Counted from the first letter of the stretch, positions 35,280 to 57,562 are shown. The stretch: DNA of 64,000 nucleotides from Valencia hispanica (GCA_963556495.2 OY747705.1:39189298-39253297), one strand, 5' to 3'. The notes: generated from the sequence alone by a model not told the origin. Translations and numbers: made by a program.

Positions 35280-35857
35280 ATTTACCAAGGTAAAATAGCT
35301 GTCCAAATCAACCTGACCCTATTTGAAAAGGTAAGGGCCCCCAAATCATAACAAATGGTTTTGCCACCTTATTGGTATGGTTCACTCTCTATTTCTGGTC
35401 ATGATTTACTTTCCTAGCTGATGTCTTAAATGTATTTTCAAAATTTCACTCTGCCTGTGTAGTCATCATTCGAGGGGCTTTCTCAGGTCTTAGTAGCCTA
35501 AGTTCTATTTCCACAACCCTAATTTTCACATAGCCTTTGTGAAACAAAGCAATGTCGTTTTTTTTATTGGCCTGAGTTACACTGTTTTCCAATTCAGGAG
35601 CTTTCCCTCCCCATTGCAGGAGGTGGTAAGCCTTCTCTTCTCATGGTGTTGAAGCTGTATGATAGACCAAATCTCATTTTGAAGTTTGCAGTCAACAACA
35701 ACTGGCACTCATCACATTTGCAATTTATGGATGTGAGACCTCAACATTTTTTTATTTGTAAAAAAAAAGAGAGAGACAGACAGAGAGAGAAAATGAAACT
35801 AAAGTAGTTTAGACAATGATTAGTGTTTGCAGACTGTAAAATTACGGATGGTTTGCC

Positions 35858-35948
35858 TCATTCTTCCAGGAAGTCGTCAACTAGTTTGTTGAATTCCTCA
35901 GCATACCTCAGATGGAGATTATGCTTTCCCTCTGGCATTAAATGCAAC
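35858..35948 (-). CDS. bphl: bphl last exon with catalytic His
   Basis: Acceptor TAAATCCAG. Encodes RLHLMPEGKHNLHLRYAEEF and ends DDFLEE before TGA; His of GKHNLH completes the triad. Confidence 0.94.
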
Positions 35949-38080
35949 CTGGATTTAAAGATAAAATTGTTTTAGCTAATCTAGTTTGTTGTACTAAATG
36001 TTATTCTTTGAAACGTGGTCTCACCGTGACCCCTTTATGTTTTTGTGAAGGTAGTGAGGGTGGAAGCTCGGGACCATAGGGTCTTTCTCTCCATGTACGA
36101 TTAGGGTTGGACAGCTGATAAGAGGTAGAAGTTCCATGCAGATATTTCCTAAACACGAAATGTACAAAGGATAATTTCATCTTAAAACACAAAAATAAGG
36201 CATAAAAATATTTGTTTTATATTTTTATGGAAAATAGTCAAAAAAAGAGTTTTACATTAGTTAAAATTCAGTTATGTGTCTGTAACGACATGGTGACCTC
36301 ACCTTCTGGTCTCTTTGCAAACTGAGCAATACCATCCACCCAGTTCTCCCATGTTTTAGCAAATGCTTCCACTCCATACACTTCCTCCATGGGCTGCCGC
36401 ATCCTTGCACTCCACTTGGAGACATCACGGACCACTGGATGTTCCCAGAAATAAGAAATGAACAAACAACAGATAAGACATAAATGTCTGCTTTTACACT
36501 GGCAGCTATTCCAAACAATAAAATCTGCAGTACTGTTGTAAAGCTTGAGGTCATCCTGAGAAACGAAGGCATTAGATCCCCAGACGACCATCTTATTTAT
36601 CATCTCAGGGTTCCTTGCAGCTGCAATCAGAGCAGTGATTCCCCCGTCGCTCCATCCCAGCAAAGAGAACTTCTTAAAGCCCAGAGTCTGGAAAATAAAT
36701 AAGAGAATCTGAGAAACAAAATACCAAATAAGAAACTAACTCTTTTTTTAATATATTGTCAGAATTTAAAAAGACAACTATACAGTTTTGTGTAATACAC
36801 ACATCAATGATAATAAATAGTTTAAAAATGCAGCTATTATTTATAGTTATTTATATACTAATTTTGCTCAGACACTGAGGATAAACAAGTCCCTGTTACA
36901 GTTAATATATCATGGATAAAACCATGCAGGGACAATGTCTGGAGAGAGTGATAAGTGATTTAACAAAGTGATTCGTGAACATCAGCAGACATTTTGTACT
37001 GACAGAAAGAAGGCACTCAAACAAAAGATTTTTAAATGCTACTGTAGAAATAAAAAAATATTTACTAGCATAAAATGTCTATTTTCCACCCATCCGACTG
37101 TTGAATAGTTTGCAAACAAGCTTACTGATTATTTCAGCAGTTTTAGGTCATCATCAACAGAAATGCCATCTTTTGTTAAAGAAAAGTTCTAAGAAATCTA
37201 AAGGAAGAAGAAGTAAAGAAGAAAATATGAATAAAATGGAAAGATATAAATAGTAATAGAATAGAAGAATGAAGAAAATAAGATTGACCTCCTTTAAACA
37301 CTGTTTTTGTGTAGACTCTCCCAAAACTCCTGTTTATATACATACATATATTTAATTATACTGTATATATCAATTATTAAAATTGCTCAGTAGTACTTTC
37401 TCTATCTCATAGCATTGTGTGTGTTGTGCATATTTTATGAGTAAATCAGAATATTCTATTACTATTAAGCCAACTATGAATATAGAAAAAGGCCGAACCA
37501 TCTGTCCTGTATCATAGCTAAATGTTTAGCGTTTGCAGGCAAAAAACAAAAACCAGCGTGAAAATTAGTTTAATATTTAGCAAGTTATGATTTAATGAAT
37601 GCACTGATACTTTATTGCGTCTGCCAATGCCAATGATTTCTAGGCTAGTTTTTTTGCAGTATTTATTGTAAAAGAATTAAAACACCCAGAAAAAGCTTCT
37701 TCATAGTTAAGTGTGGTAATAGGTCACCTTCATCAGATCTACTCCATCCTTTGCATCCCTCTCAAAGAAGTCAGAAGGGAAGTCTCGATCTGGAGGACGG
37801 GACTTTCCATATCCACGGGGATCCCAGCCAACCACAGTGAAGCATTCTTTGTTCAGAGACTTCAGCTGCGGATTGAAATCTGTCTTTGTGCTCCCTGTGG
37901 TAATAAAGTCAGATATGTTTTACATAAGGTCTTGAAGCTCATCCTCAGAATTGTACATCTGTTGTGCTGTGTTTACCAAGAGCACCAGGAAGGAGAAGAA
38001 CAACATGTTTCCCTTGTCCTGTTTTCTCATAGTACAGATCAACACCATTAACACGCTGCCTGCCAGAGGACGCTGAAGAG
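35858..38080 (-). CDS. bphl: Biphenyl hydrolase-like (valacyclovir hydrolase), all but the leader exon
   Basis: Serine hydrolase of the alpha/beta-hydrolase fold; mammalian BPHL hydrolyses amino-acid ester prodrugs and homocysteine thiolactone and is reported as mitochondrial. Six minus-strand exons join in frame: 38080-37977, 37894-37728, 36687-36534, 36434-36303, 36148-36025, 35948-35858 (stop 35860-35858), about 256 codons. It shows RVNGVDLYYEKTGQGKHVV, the oxyanion region LLPGALGS, WDPRGYGKSRPPDRDFP, the nucleophile elbow GWSDGG, the acid in VHGEKDP and the histidine in PEGKHNLHLR, so the catalytic triad is complete. The C-terminus is KLVDDFLEE. The exon with the start codon and targeting peptide is missing from this list; a weak candidate is at 39719-39786. 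An AATAAA lies on the minus strand at 35756-35751. The gene lies head to tail upstream of psmg4. Confidence 0.94.
36025..36148 (-). CDS. bphl: bphl exon with catalytic Asp
   Basis: Acceptor GTGTTTAG, donor GTGAGA. Encodes NICMELLPLISCPTLIVHG, then EKDPMVPSFHPHYLHKNIKG. The Asp of EKDP is the family's acid residue. Confidence 0.93.
36303..36434 (-). CDS. bphl: bphl exon, lid region
   Basis: Acceptor AACATCCAG, donor GTGAGG. Encodes VRDVSKWSARMRQPMEEVYG, then AKTWENWVDGIAQF. Confidence 0.92.
36534..36687 (-). CDS. bphl: bphl exon with nucleophile elbow
   Basis: Acceptor TTTTCCAG, donor GTACTG. Encodes TLGFKKFSLLGWSDGG, where Ser of GWSDGG is the nucleophile, then ALIAAARNPEMINKMVVWG. Confidence 0.93.
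36688..37727 (-). other. bphl intron, nothing recognised
   Basis: 1.0 kb of A/T-rich sequence between the WDPRGYG exon and the nucleophile exon. No repeat or exon supported. Confidence 0.5.
37728..37894 (-). CDS. bphl: bphl exon, WDPRGYG region
   Basis: Acceptor ATTACCACAG, donor GTGACC. Encodes FNPQLKSLNKECFTVVGWD, RGYGKSRPPDRDFP and ERDAKDGVDLMK. Confidence 0.94.
37977..38080 (-). CDS. bphl: bphl exon, start of hydrolase domain
   Basis: Acceptor TTTTCTGCAG, donor GTAAAC. Entered in phase 2; encodes SSASSGRQRVNGVDLYY and ends HVVLLLPGALG. Confidence 0.9.
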
Positions 38081-38576
38081 CTGCAGAAAAACAAAAGTGC
38101 ATCAGTCCAAACAAGAAAAGAGATGCTTAAAAGGTGTTTGGTTGGATCTGAAGGATACATGCTCACAACATAGTAGTCTGATTTATTTTGTGGAGTGAAG
38201 AAAATATTTAACAAAATAATCTTGTTGAGTTCAGAAGCAGGTGCTTGGATTGTGTACGAGTTTAAAACATCTTGCAGCATTAGATTGTTAAGCTTTTTGT
38301 AAGTTTCTCAAATGACATTTTATATTTCTGTAAATCAAATCAAATGGCATGTAAACATTTTCAGCCACTGTTTCTTTTTTTATATATAAATAGCTTCCAC
38401 ATAGTCAGACTAAAGTAGTTTAAAGAAATTATTTTCCCCACTTTCTAAAAAGGTATCTCTGACTTTTTTTTCAGTCATTTTTAAAAATCTTTTTTAAATA
38501 ATGCTTTACAAAAAAAATAGCAAAAAAAACTAACAAAAAAACAGATCACTGAAAGTTGTTCTGTAAAACACTAAAT

Positions 38577-39140
38577 GGCCTGTAGTTATAGCGCTTTATG
38601 TAATCTAGAGGACCCCAAAGCGCTTCACACTACATTCGGTCATTCACCCATTCACCCATTCACTCAAACATTCACTGATGTAGAAGAAAGTATCTTCGTG
38701 TTTTAAATAAGGATGAGCAGTTCCAATGTTTTCTTGTATTTTATTAAAAGATCAGGACAAGATCATACAGGTGCCCCATGCTGGGCCAAGCTTGAACTCT
38801 CTCGCACCTCTCACATTCCTCCAGCCTAAAACTCATGTGCCTTAAAGTGCTTCAAATAAACCATTCCTCTCACCCTGTCTGATGTCTAGTCTAGAAGCTC
38901 TCAAAACATCCAACACTGCTGAGCTACAGGGAACTAGGTCAGACGCCTGCTAATCAAATCTGCTCCTCAGAGACTTCTGTTTAAACACTCTGATGATCTT
39001 CCACTTGACATATCCCCCAGATGCATATACCAACATGTAATTAATCAATTAATTCACATAACCTTGAAATATTTCCATCACATCACACACTGGTGATGGC
39101 AAGCTACATTGCAGCCAAAGCTGACCTGGGGCACACTGAC
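38577..39140. mobile_element. SINE/MITE-like repeat, interrupted
   Basis: Left part has TAGCGCTTTATGTAATCTAG, CCCAAAGCGCTTCACACTAC and CATTCACCCATTCACCC. The right part (about 39060-39140) has CACACTGGTGATGGCAAGCT and GGGGCACACTGACAGAAGC. These are the two halves of a common fish repeat. About 380 bp of unrelated sequence (about 38683-39060) separates them. Confidence 0.5.
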
Positions 39141-39210
39141 AGAAGCTGTAGGGGACAATCTTTATCTAAACTTTAGATAAAGATTGTCCCCTACAGCTTC
39201 TGTCAGTGTG
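39132..39210. repeat. Perfect 39-bp inverted repeat, 1-nt spacer
   Basis: 39132-39170 is exactly complementary in reverse to 39172-39210, with a single C between. The outer end carries CACACTGACAGAAGCTGTAG. Confidence 0.95.
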
Positions 39211-39212
39211 GC

Positions 39213-39242
39213 ATTTAAACTCACTTTAAAGTGAGTTTAAAT
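39213..39242. repeat. Perfect 30-bp palindrome
   Basis: ATTTAAACTCACTTT is followed directly by its reverse complement, two bases after the 79-bp palindrome ends. Confidence 0.95.
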
Positions 39243-39510
39243 AGTTTTAGAATAAAGGCTGGCAGATCCCTTTAAGGAGAAAAAAGTTGTGCTTTACACA
39301 ATACGAAATAAATGAAAAGAAAAGTTGAGTTACTTTTGCCATGAAAATCTAAAACTAATATTACAACCTTAAATCCTAAAATCATATAATTAAAAAATAT
39401 AACTTCATTAAAAAACATATGTGAATCCCTTATGAAATCATTTCAAATTAAACTCAAAAGGAGTTTGGGGTGCTTTCCTGATGATTTTGGCGACTCTCAT
39501 GGTTCTTCCT

Positions 39511-39527
39511 GCCGCCATCTAGTGGAC
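39511..39527. promoter_or_regulatory. CTCF-like motif
   Basis: GCCGCCATCTAGTGGAC fits the vertebrate CTCF core (CGCCxxCTAGTGG form). It lies between the divergent genes bphl and dusp22. Motif match only. Confidence 0.3.
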
Positions 39528-39718
39528 TTAAAAAAAACTATCGTCAAGCTAAAAACAAAGCTGCACCTACGACGAAGGCGTAAGACAATGTCCGAATGGA
39601 CCCAATCACCCAATGGATTCTCTCCATCTGTTTATGCGGCAGCTTGAAGAACTGTGAACTTTAAACTTGCTCATATCCTATTGAATGTAATACAAACAGT
39701 TACCAGTATGGCTGTGAC

Positions 39719-39786
39719 GCCCCCACGATCACCCTAGCGTCTCTGCTGCATTTAAACAGACGTCTTCCAAACAAAAGTAAGGCCAT
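39719..39786 (-). CDS. bphl: Candidate bphl leader exon (weak)
   Basis: On the minus strand an ATG (39786-39784) opens MALLLFGRRLFKCSRDAR, a short hydrophobic/arginine-rich leader of the mitochondrial-presequence kind. It sits in a GC-richer patch about 1.6 kb upstream of the first certain bphl exon. Ending at 39719 gives the phase needed to join that exon, but the implied donor (GTCACA) is poor; the better donor at AGG|GTGATC gives the wrong phase. Treat it as a suggestion only. Confidence 0.22.
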
Positions 39787-40496
39787 CTAGTCAGTGAGCG
39801 GTGCAGCCACACCGGCGGCTGCTGCAGGCTGGTTAAAGCGGTTATAGATCAGTTCAAACTCAGACTCAGAGCCCACTCAGTCATGAGCTGCATGTTTGTT
39901 AGTTTTTAAGGAAGTCAGGGCTGCAGGAGTGAGGTTGGGACTGTTCACGTCATTTAAAGTGAAAGTACAAGAAGGAGCACGAAGGTTTCATTAACTTTAC
40001 TTCTATTCCAATCCAGAAAAAAGCTGCATTGTTTAGATTTAAATTCTGTTCATTACTTGAAAGTTTTTTTTCTCAATTTTAAACTTGGTTTTGTACACAG
40101 CTAATAATTTAATTAAAGCCTCGCCTCAATCTGAGATTTATTATATATTTAAAAATGCATTGTCTTTTGTGTGGGATTAAAAAAAAGTTTAGTTCAATAA
40201 TAATTCATAACAAACATAATTTTAGGGCACCAAAACCAAAAATTATTAATACCTCTGGGAGATTCACTGTAAGAGTGATGTATCTTTACCAATACACTTC
40301 TTCTGACTCAAAGTAATAATACTAATGTTTTGAAGTGGCCCACCCACCCAGAGTTGCCCAAAATTTAAAACTGAGAAGGCTGACGATAAGAGTAACGGCA
40401 AGGAGATATCCCAACCTATGTTACATTTCCAACCAGAATCAAACTACTTTGTTGAATTAAAATACTTTTAAATATTAACTCAAATAGGGTCATCAA

Positions 40497-40744
40497 AAAA
40501 GGAAAAATCCAAGGCACTCTTCTTTAAATATAAAAAGCCTTTATTTTAAATGGCTATATATAGAAAATGCTAAAACATGTGGGTTACAGCCCACGCGTAT
40601 CGGCCTCAGTCTTCATGAAGGCCAGTGCCGATGTGCATGGGCTGTAACCCACATGTTTTAGCATTTTCTATATATAGCCATTAAAAATAAAGGCTTTTTA
40701 TATTTAAAGAAGAGTGGCTTGGATTTTTCCTTTTTAGATGACCC
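40497..40744. mobile_element. 248-bp fold-back element
   Basis: The two halves are inverted copies of about 115 bp: GGGTCATC...AAAAAGGAAAAATCCAA at the left mirrors TTGGATTTTTCC...GATGACCC at the right, and GGGTTACAGCCCA mirrors TGGGCTGTAACCC near the centre. The loop is only about 20-30 bp. It is a palindromic MITE. Confidence 0.88.
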
Positions 40745-40894
40745 TGTTTTCCCACCAAAGAGCACATTCGCCACACTTTTTGGATGAACCTTCTGAGCAC
40801 TCTGGGCTTTCTTTTTTAATTAACTCAAATAGTTTACAAATAGATAAGGAACTGTATCAAAGAAAATTCAACTATCCCTCAGTTTGAAGGAACT

Positions 40895-41390
40895 ACTTCC
40901 TTTTAATAGGGAAAAACCAGCTGAACTAGGCTCAGCATGAGCAGCCATCTGCCTTGATCGGACAGAAGCTGAGAAGACCGGAGGACAACAAAAGCCCTGC
41001 GCCAGGTGTACTTTCCACGGCGAGGGGAAAAAAAGGGCACACAGAGTCCATCTAGTCTATAATTCTTCAGCAGCAGTCCCATTACAATATGGCATCCCTC
41101 AGAGTTCTGTTCCCGGCCTTCTGAAATTCCTTTTGCATGTGCAACTTCTGAGGTCAGTGTGAGATTTCATTTAATTGATTTCTGGATTAACCTCCAATTT
41201 CATCCCTTTAAAAATGAAAAATAACAGTTTTCCAAAACACAATTCATGAACAGAAATAAACTTCCTAATCCTCATTGAAAAAATAACTGATCTTCTATGT
41301 AGAGAGATAGTGTTCTTGGTTTGATAATCTCACACTTTCGACCTTGGTAACCTTAAAGCATCCCTATTTGAGGTAAATGCTCCAATGTTA
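40895..41390. mobile_element. Decayed LINE fragments
   Basis: 40895-41000 resembles the antisense LINE 3' UTR (CTCAGCATGAGCAGCCATCT). 41085-41140 reads YGIPQSSVPGLLKFLL on the + strand, a decayed form of the GVPQGSVLGPLLF block. Confidence 0.4.
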
Positions 41391-41596
41391 TATTGACATA
41401 AAATACCAACCACTGTGTGGCAAAGGAAATTCACCTTTAGAATCCATCATCTGATTTGAAAGTATGTTTTTCCACCAATATTTAGTTAAAACAGTGTTAT
41501 GAAATAGTTTCATGGAAAGCCCACCTGGAAAAAGCTGAAAAATAAATAATATTTAGAGCGTAAATGCCTGTTCAAGACTACAGAAAATATATAATC

Positions 41597-42490
41597 CATC
41601 CATCCATCCATTTTCTTCCGCTTATCCGGGGTCGGGTCGCGGGGGCAGCAGCCTAAGCAAAGAGACCCAGACTTCCCTCTCCCCAGCCACTTGTTCCAGC
41701 TCCTCGGGAGGAACCCCAAGGCGCTCCCAGGCCAGCCGAGAAACATAGTCCCTCCAGTGTTTCCTGGGCCTTCCCCTGGGCCTCCTCCCGGTGAGACGTG
41801 CCTGAAACACCTCACCAGGGAGGCGTCCAGGAGGCATCCTGACCAGATGCCCGAGCCACCTCAACTGACTCCTCTCGATGTGGAGAAGCAGCGGCTCTAC
41901 TCTGAGCCCCCTCCGGATGACTGAGCTTCTCACCCTATCTCTAAGGGAGAGCCCAGACACTCTGCGGAGGAAACTCATTTCAGCCGCTTGTATCCGTGAT
42001 CTCGTTCTTTCGGTCACCACCCAGAGTTCGTGACCATAGATGAGGGTAGGAACGTAGATCGACCGGTAAATCGAGAGCTTCGGCTTTTGGCTCAGCTCTC
42101 TCTTCACCACGACAGACCGGTAGAGCGCCCGCATAACTGCAGATGCCCCACCAATCCGTCTATCGATCTCCCGCTCCATTTTTCCCTCATTCGTGAACAA
42201 GACCCCCAGATACTTAAACTCCTCCACTTGGGGAAGGACCCCATCCCCGACCCAGAGGAGGCACCCCACCCTTTTCCGGCTCAAGACCATGGCCTCGGAT
42301 TTGGAGGTGCTGATTCTCATCCCAGCCGCTTCACACTCGGCTGCGAACCGCTCCAGCGAAAGCTGTAGATCACGCTCCGATGAAGCCAACAGGACCACGT
42401 CATCTGCAAAAAGCAGAGACCCGATCCTGAGGCCACCAAAACGGATCCCCTCAATGCCTTGGCTACGCCTAGAGATCCTGTCCATAAAAG
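41597..42490 (-). mobile_element. LINE, RT C-terminal portion (RTE/Nimb-like)
   Basis: A minus-strand frame of 287 codons (42485-41622). It holds the RT box FADDVVLLASSERDLQ, FKYLGVLFTNEGKMEREIDR, YGHELWVVTERTRSR, RWLGHLVRMPPGRLPGE, GRRPRGRPRKHWRDYVSRL and the end LLRLLPPRPDPG. The 3' tail on the same strand ends in GGATGGATGGAT repeats. The 5' part of the element is absent. Clade assignment is uncertain. Confidence 0.85.
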
Positions 42491-43705
42491 TTAGGAAGTG
42501 AGGAAATATATAATCTAATATATATATTGTGGATGGATAAAAATCCTGATAAAAGATCCACAGCCAAAGAACATTAAAGTAGGATATTTAGTTGTAAAAC
42601 CAAACATAATTAAACATAAGAGTATTTCCTGTAACTAACTTATGAAATATTTTTTTTATATAAGCCTCAACAAAGGCCGGTCTGTTTATGTCTGACTCGG
42701 TCCTGATGAGCTGTTTAAGATCTCCCCGGTTTTTGTAAACGCCTCTGCACTCCTGTGCTTGTCAATGAGTCTGAGTAGTGCCATGCACTGAACCGCATAC
42801 AGGAACACAAGACAAAAACCGGGCTAAAAATACCCCGGTTGTCTCTGAGTGATGCGACAAAGGTGTCGCCAGATTTACTGGAAATGCAAAATCTGAAGTG
42901 TGTTCAACAAGATAATGAACGAGATCAAGAAATTAAAGGTAAACAGGGTAATTCTTAGTTTCAAGACAAAACTAGGCTCATGAATAGGCTTAGTGTAGTG
43001 ATTAGATGCTTTTTCCTATTTTTTTGGTACATTAAATATGTTAGAGCTCTTAGACCATCTGTACTGGATGAACTAGCCCAACCTCCCATTTGATTGACCT
43101 TTACAGAGAATATATTTGATTTAAAAGTATTTTTACAAATAAATCTGAGAAAAAGCTTCACAATTGAAGATAAATGGGGGCTTTCCTCTTTCTAAGTCAA
43201 GCATAACCTGTTAAAAATGTGATTTACTACAGGTATTTTGAGTCTGATTGAGAGGTGCTCCTTGTATGGCAGAACAGCTCAGCACATAGTGACAACAAGA
43301 CGTCACCCGGCTGTAGATGTGTTCTCCTGTTTCTCCTGGCCCTCGACCATCTTTGTCTGGCTGGTATGTGTCTATGCACGATCCCGTGACACAACCTGAT
43401 CTAAATATAAACATCCAAGCAGTGTGTTCTACTACTAAGGTGACATTATGTAATGCTAATCAACATGCTCTTAGTGAAAGAGCTCTTGGGGCAAGAGCTG
43501 TGGACGTGTCAAAGGCTTTGTGATATTTTGGTTGACCCCGAAAAAGTTATCAAGGATGGTTGGAGGACATTGACACGCAGCTTGTCATTTGACAGCAATA
43601 CTGCTGTAGAGCATCAGGATTTTCTCCCATAAGCAAGAATTTGGAGATAAGGACCTTACAATTATCTTAGACTTGAAGTTACTTGCATAAGACAATTCAT
43701 CAAAG
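42491..43705 (+). other. dusp22 upstream region
   Basis: No exon recognised. The stretch 42680-42880 is GC-richer and has two CCCCGG motifs. The dusp22 promoter and 5' UTR must lie here or in a further upstream exon; no TATA box or CpG island stands out. Confidence 0.4.
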
Positions 43706-54620
<10,915 letters not shown>

Positions 54621-55199
54621 AGAAAGATCTGCTCTCATCTCCCTGGGCCTAAGAATCTGAGGACTGTTGGAATCGCATGAACAGGAACATTTATCCGGGA
54701 GTTCCTGTGTATTGATAATTGGCTGATTCTCGTGTTTGCAGAATGGCCGGGGATTTCATACCACTGTTGTCATGTCACGTCTTGGCCTCTAACTGTCAAA
54801 ACAACATGCAAGGGCAGCCAAGCGGGACCCCGAGGAAGTATGTACATGAAGTCCTAAGTTTGAACACGCATTTAGCTGCGCACTCCCCCCCTGTGAGTTC
54901 TGTTATGCTGTGTCTTGAACTTAAATTATGAGTATTAGTTTCTATGCAGAATGTGGAAACTAAAGAACTATGTATTTTCCAGTAAACATATCACAAGGTG
55001 TCCTTTTTTATTACTTACACTCTTATATGTCTCATGTTCCGCTAAAAGTAATCTCTGCAAAAAAAAAAGTTATATTGTGTAGGTAAACTTCTATAAATGT
55101 CATATTCCACGAACCCACTCAGGGAGTTGTGAGTTAATTTCCAACAAATTCATTTGTATTCAACTTTTTAGAAGTTACCTAATGTTGCTGTTGTAGGAT
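54621..55199 (+). other. dusp22: dusp22 3' UTR and flank
   Basis: Sequence after the stop. The variant hexamer AGTAAA at 54981-54986 is the best local poly(A) signal candidate. No canonical AATAAA is seen before the transposon at 55200. Confidence 0.4.
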
Positions 55200-56570
55200 C
55201 AGTATCCAAACAGCTTTTTTACAGTGTCTTACACAGTGTCTTCATACCCCTAAATCTTCTCACATTCTGTCAAGTTACACCCACAAATGTTTTTTAAATT
55301 TTTTATTGGAACGTTATGTGATGGATCAACACACAGTAATGCATAGCTATGAAGTTAAAGAAAAATGATACATGGTTTTTATTTATTGACTTATGGTGTT
55401 GCGAATGTTGCATAAATATTAATTAATCCCTCCTAGGTCAATAATTTGTACAAGCATTTTGCTGAAGGCAAACTATGTGCAGGTCTTTTCAGTTATCTCT
55501 CAAGCAGTCAAGAGACTGAGATTATTGCCTAATGTTCTTTATAAATTGGCTGATAACAGATGCACATCTGAACATCACATTTTAGGTCATGCAACAGATT
55601 TGAATTTATTTTTTCTAGGCCTTTGACAAGGCCATTTTAACACCACATTAATCTTTGATGTAAAACATTCCATTGCCGCGATGAATGTCTGTTTAGGGCG
55701 GTGTCTCCAGTCTCAAGCTCCATCTATCTTACCATTAACTCTAACCTTTTCATCCATCCCTGCTGAAGAAAAGCATTCCCTTAACATTATTTTGCTGCCA
55801 CTGTGTTTCAGCATGGGGGTGGTGTTTTCAAGGTTAGTTTATCTTCACTCATATTGCATGTAGGCTGAAACGTTTCATTTTGGTCTCATCTGACCAGAGC
55901 ATGTTCTTCCACATGTGTACTTCTTTGCTTGTGGTAAACTGTAACCATGATTTCATATAGATGTCTTTTAAAAATGACTTTCTTCTCGCCATTCTTCCAT
56001 AAATGATTTGTGAAGGGAATAAGTAATAATTATGTTGACAGATTCTCCTACCTGAGCTGTGAATATCTGCAGCTTCTCCTGAGTCACCATGGACCACATA
56101 ACTGCTTCTTTAATTGGTGCTCTCCTTGCCCAGCCTGCCCATGAGATGTTTAAAGTCTGGATTATTGTTTTATAATCTTACCCTGCATTAAACTTCTCCA
56201 TAATAATATTACTGGCCTGTCTGCTGTGTTTCTTGATCATCATGATGCTGTTTGTTCACTAATGTTCTCCACCAAACCTCTGAGGCCTTCACAGAACAGC
56301 TGGTTTTATGCTGAGATTTCATCATGGATTGTTGCACTAGGTTTTATTAAGGGGGGTCAGAGTAAAGGTGGGAAAAGACAAATATAGGCTACTTTTCAGA
56401 TGTTTAAGAAACTTGTTAAAACCATGTATCTTTTTGCTTCTATTTCAAAAATACACTGTACTTTGTGTTGGCCTTTATGTAATGTTCATCCAAGACACTG
56501 GTAAAACCTCAGCTGAAGAGTTACAAAAACAAGTTGGAAGGATTGTATGTTCTGGTTATGTTCTGCCATG
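55200..56570 (-). mobile_element. Decayed DNA transposon, antisense
   Basis: Left end ACAGTGTCTTCATACCCC, with TTTTTTATTGGAACGTTATG and GATGGATCAACACACAGTAA. Its inverted counterpart lies near 56450-56500 (ACTTTGTGTTGGCCTTTATG). The inner region carries CATCTGACCAGAGCATGTTC and AGTCACCATGGACCACATAA, common to a dispersed fish family. Confidence 0.6.
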
Positions 56571-56609
56571 CAAGCCATTGTTCTAGCATTACTTCTTTTA
56601 AGAATATCT

Positions 56610-57400
56610 TAAAGGATACCATATTTTGCAGACACAAATTAAGCATGCACACAAAATGATAGGGATATTAGGATTTTGGGTGAAACTTCAGGATGAATAA
56701 AATGCACTATAACCTTCACAGTTAAACATAATGTGACCTCTACGTTTGAATACCAACTGTTCAGTGTTTCTGTACTTTTTACACAAATTGATGCTCTCTA
56801 ACAAGGAGTTTAGCAACAGAATTCATAACAGGTGTTTGATGCATAAAACGACCAATGAACTTCCTGGTTTAATCAGAATCGGTATTTAAACAGTCCTCCA
56901 CATCTGGCTGTTCAAATCTGGACATCATGAGACCAAGACAGCACCCAACAACTGATCAACAGCACCTCACCGCTGCAAGGCTTCAAACAGGATGTTCTCA
57001 GACGGAAGTGGCCACTGAGCCTAGTGTTACAGTGTGTCATCAGCAGGGTGCAACAGAGATACAGAAAAACTGGAAGAGACACAGAAAGCCAGAGCAGTGG
57101 ATGTCCGTTGGCCACATCCCACACTGATGACCGCTTCATTGGGACCAATGTCTTGTGGAACCCAGATGATTAATGCCACTCAACTCCTGGCACACTGAAG
57201 GGACCTGATAGGCCCCCAAGTATCACATCAGGCCATTCACAACTGTTTACATCAGCATGGCCTGGGTGCTAGACAACCTTCAAGGATACCTAACAACACA
57301 ACCTGACACAGACGTCATTGACTTGTATGGGCTTGGGAGCATTTACGCTGGACAAGGGACCATTGGGCCTCTGCACTGTTCTCTGATAAGACTTGAGTCA
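56610..57400 (+). mobile_element. Tc1-like transposon fragment
   Basis: An ATG at 56927 opens MRPRQHPTTDQQHLTAARLQ, then TGCSQTEVATE, the helix-turn-helix start of a Tc1-type transposase, before frameshifts and a stop at 57127. The sequence to 57400 keeps scattered transposase text (DDRFIGTNVLWN, QLLAH). The upstream flank has AGGGATATTAGGATTTTGGG-type end sequence. Confidence 0.65.
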
Positions 57401-57520
57401 TGTTGAGCAGAAATGATGATTGGCAAAGATGCTGGAGTCTTCAAGGCCAAGCTGGCCCAAGGTACACACAGGTGTTAAGCAGCTGCTTAGGGCCCCCACA
57501 TCACCAAGGCCCCAAGATAG

Positions 57521-57562
57521 CATACATATATACACACACACATATATATATATATATATATT
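57521..57562. repeat. (CA/TA)n microsatellite
   Basis: Short CA then TA dinucleotide run immediately before a truncated LINE. Confidence 0.9.

Larger units (their letters stand above)
39243..40496. other. bphl-dusp22 intergenic, GC-richer patch
   Basis: Holds the weak candidate bphl leader exon (39719-39786), a CTCF-like motif (39511-39527) and a GC-richer stretch (about 39700-39960) that may be the bphl promoter. Nothing else recognised. Confidence 0.4.

Noticed and set aside
39432..39647. 71-codon + strand frame near the palindromes
   Set aside because: No similarity or splice context. The opposite strand has an ATGGCGGCAGGAAG start, also without a usable donor.
41691..42501. Three proline/arginine-rich + strand frames
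   Set aside because: Antisense of the LINE reverse-transcriptase frame at 41622-42485.
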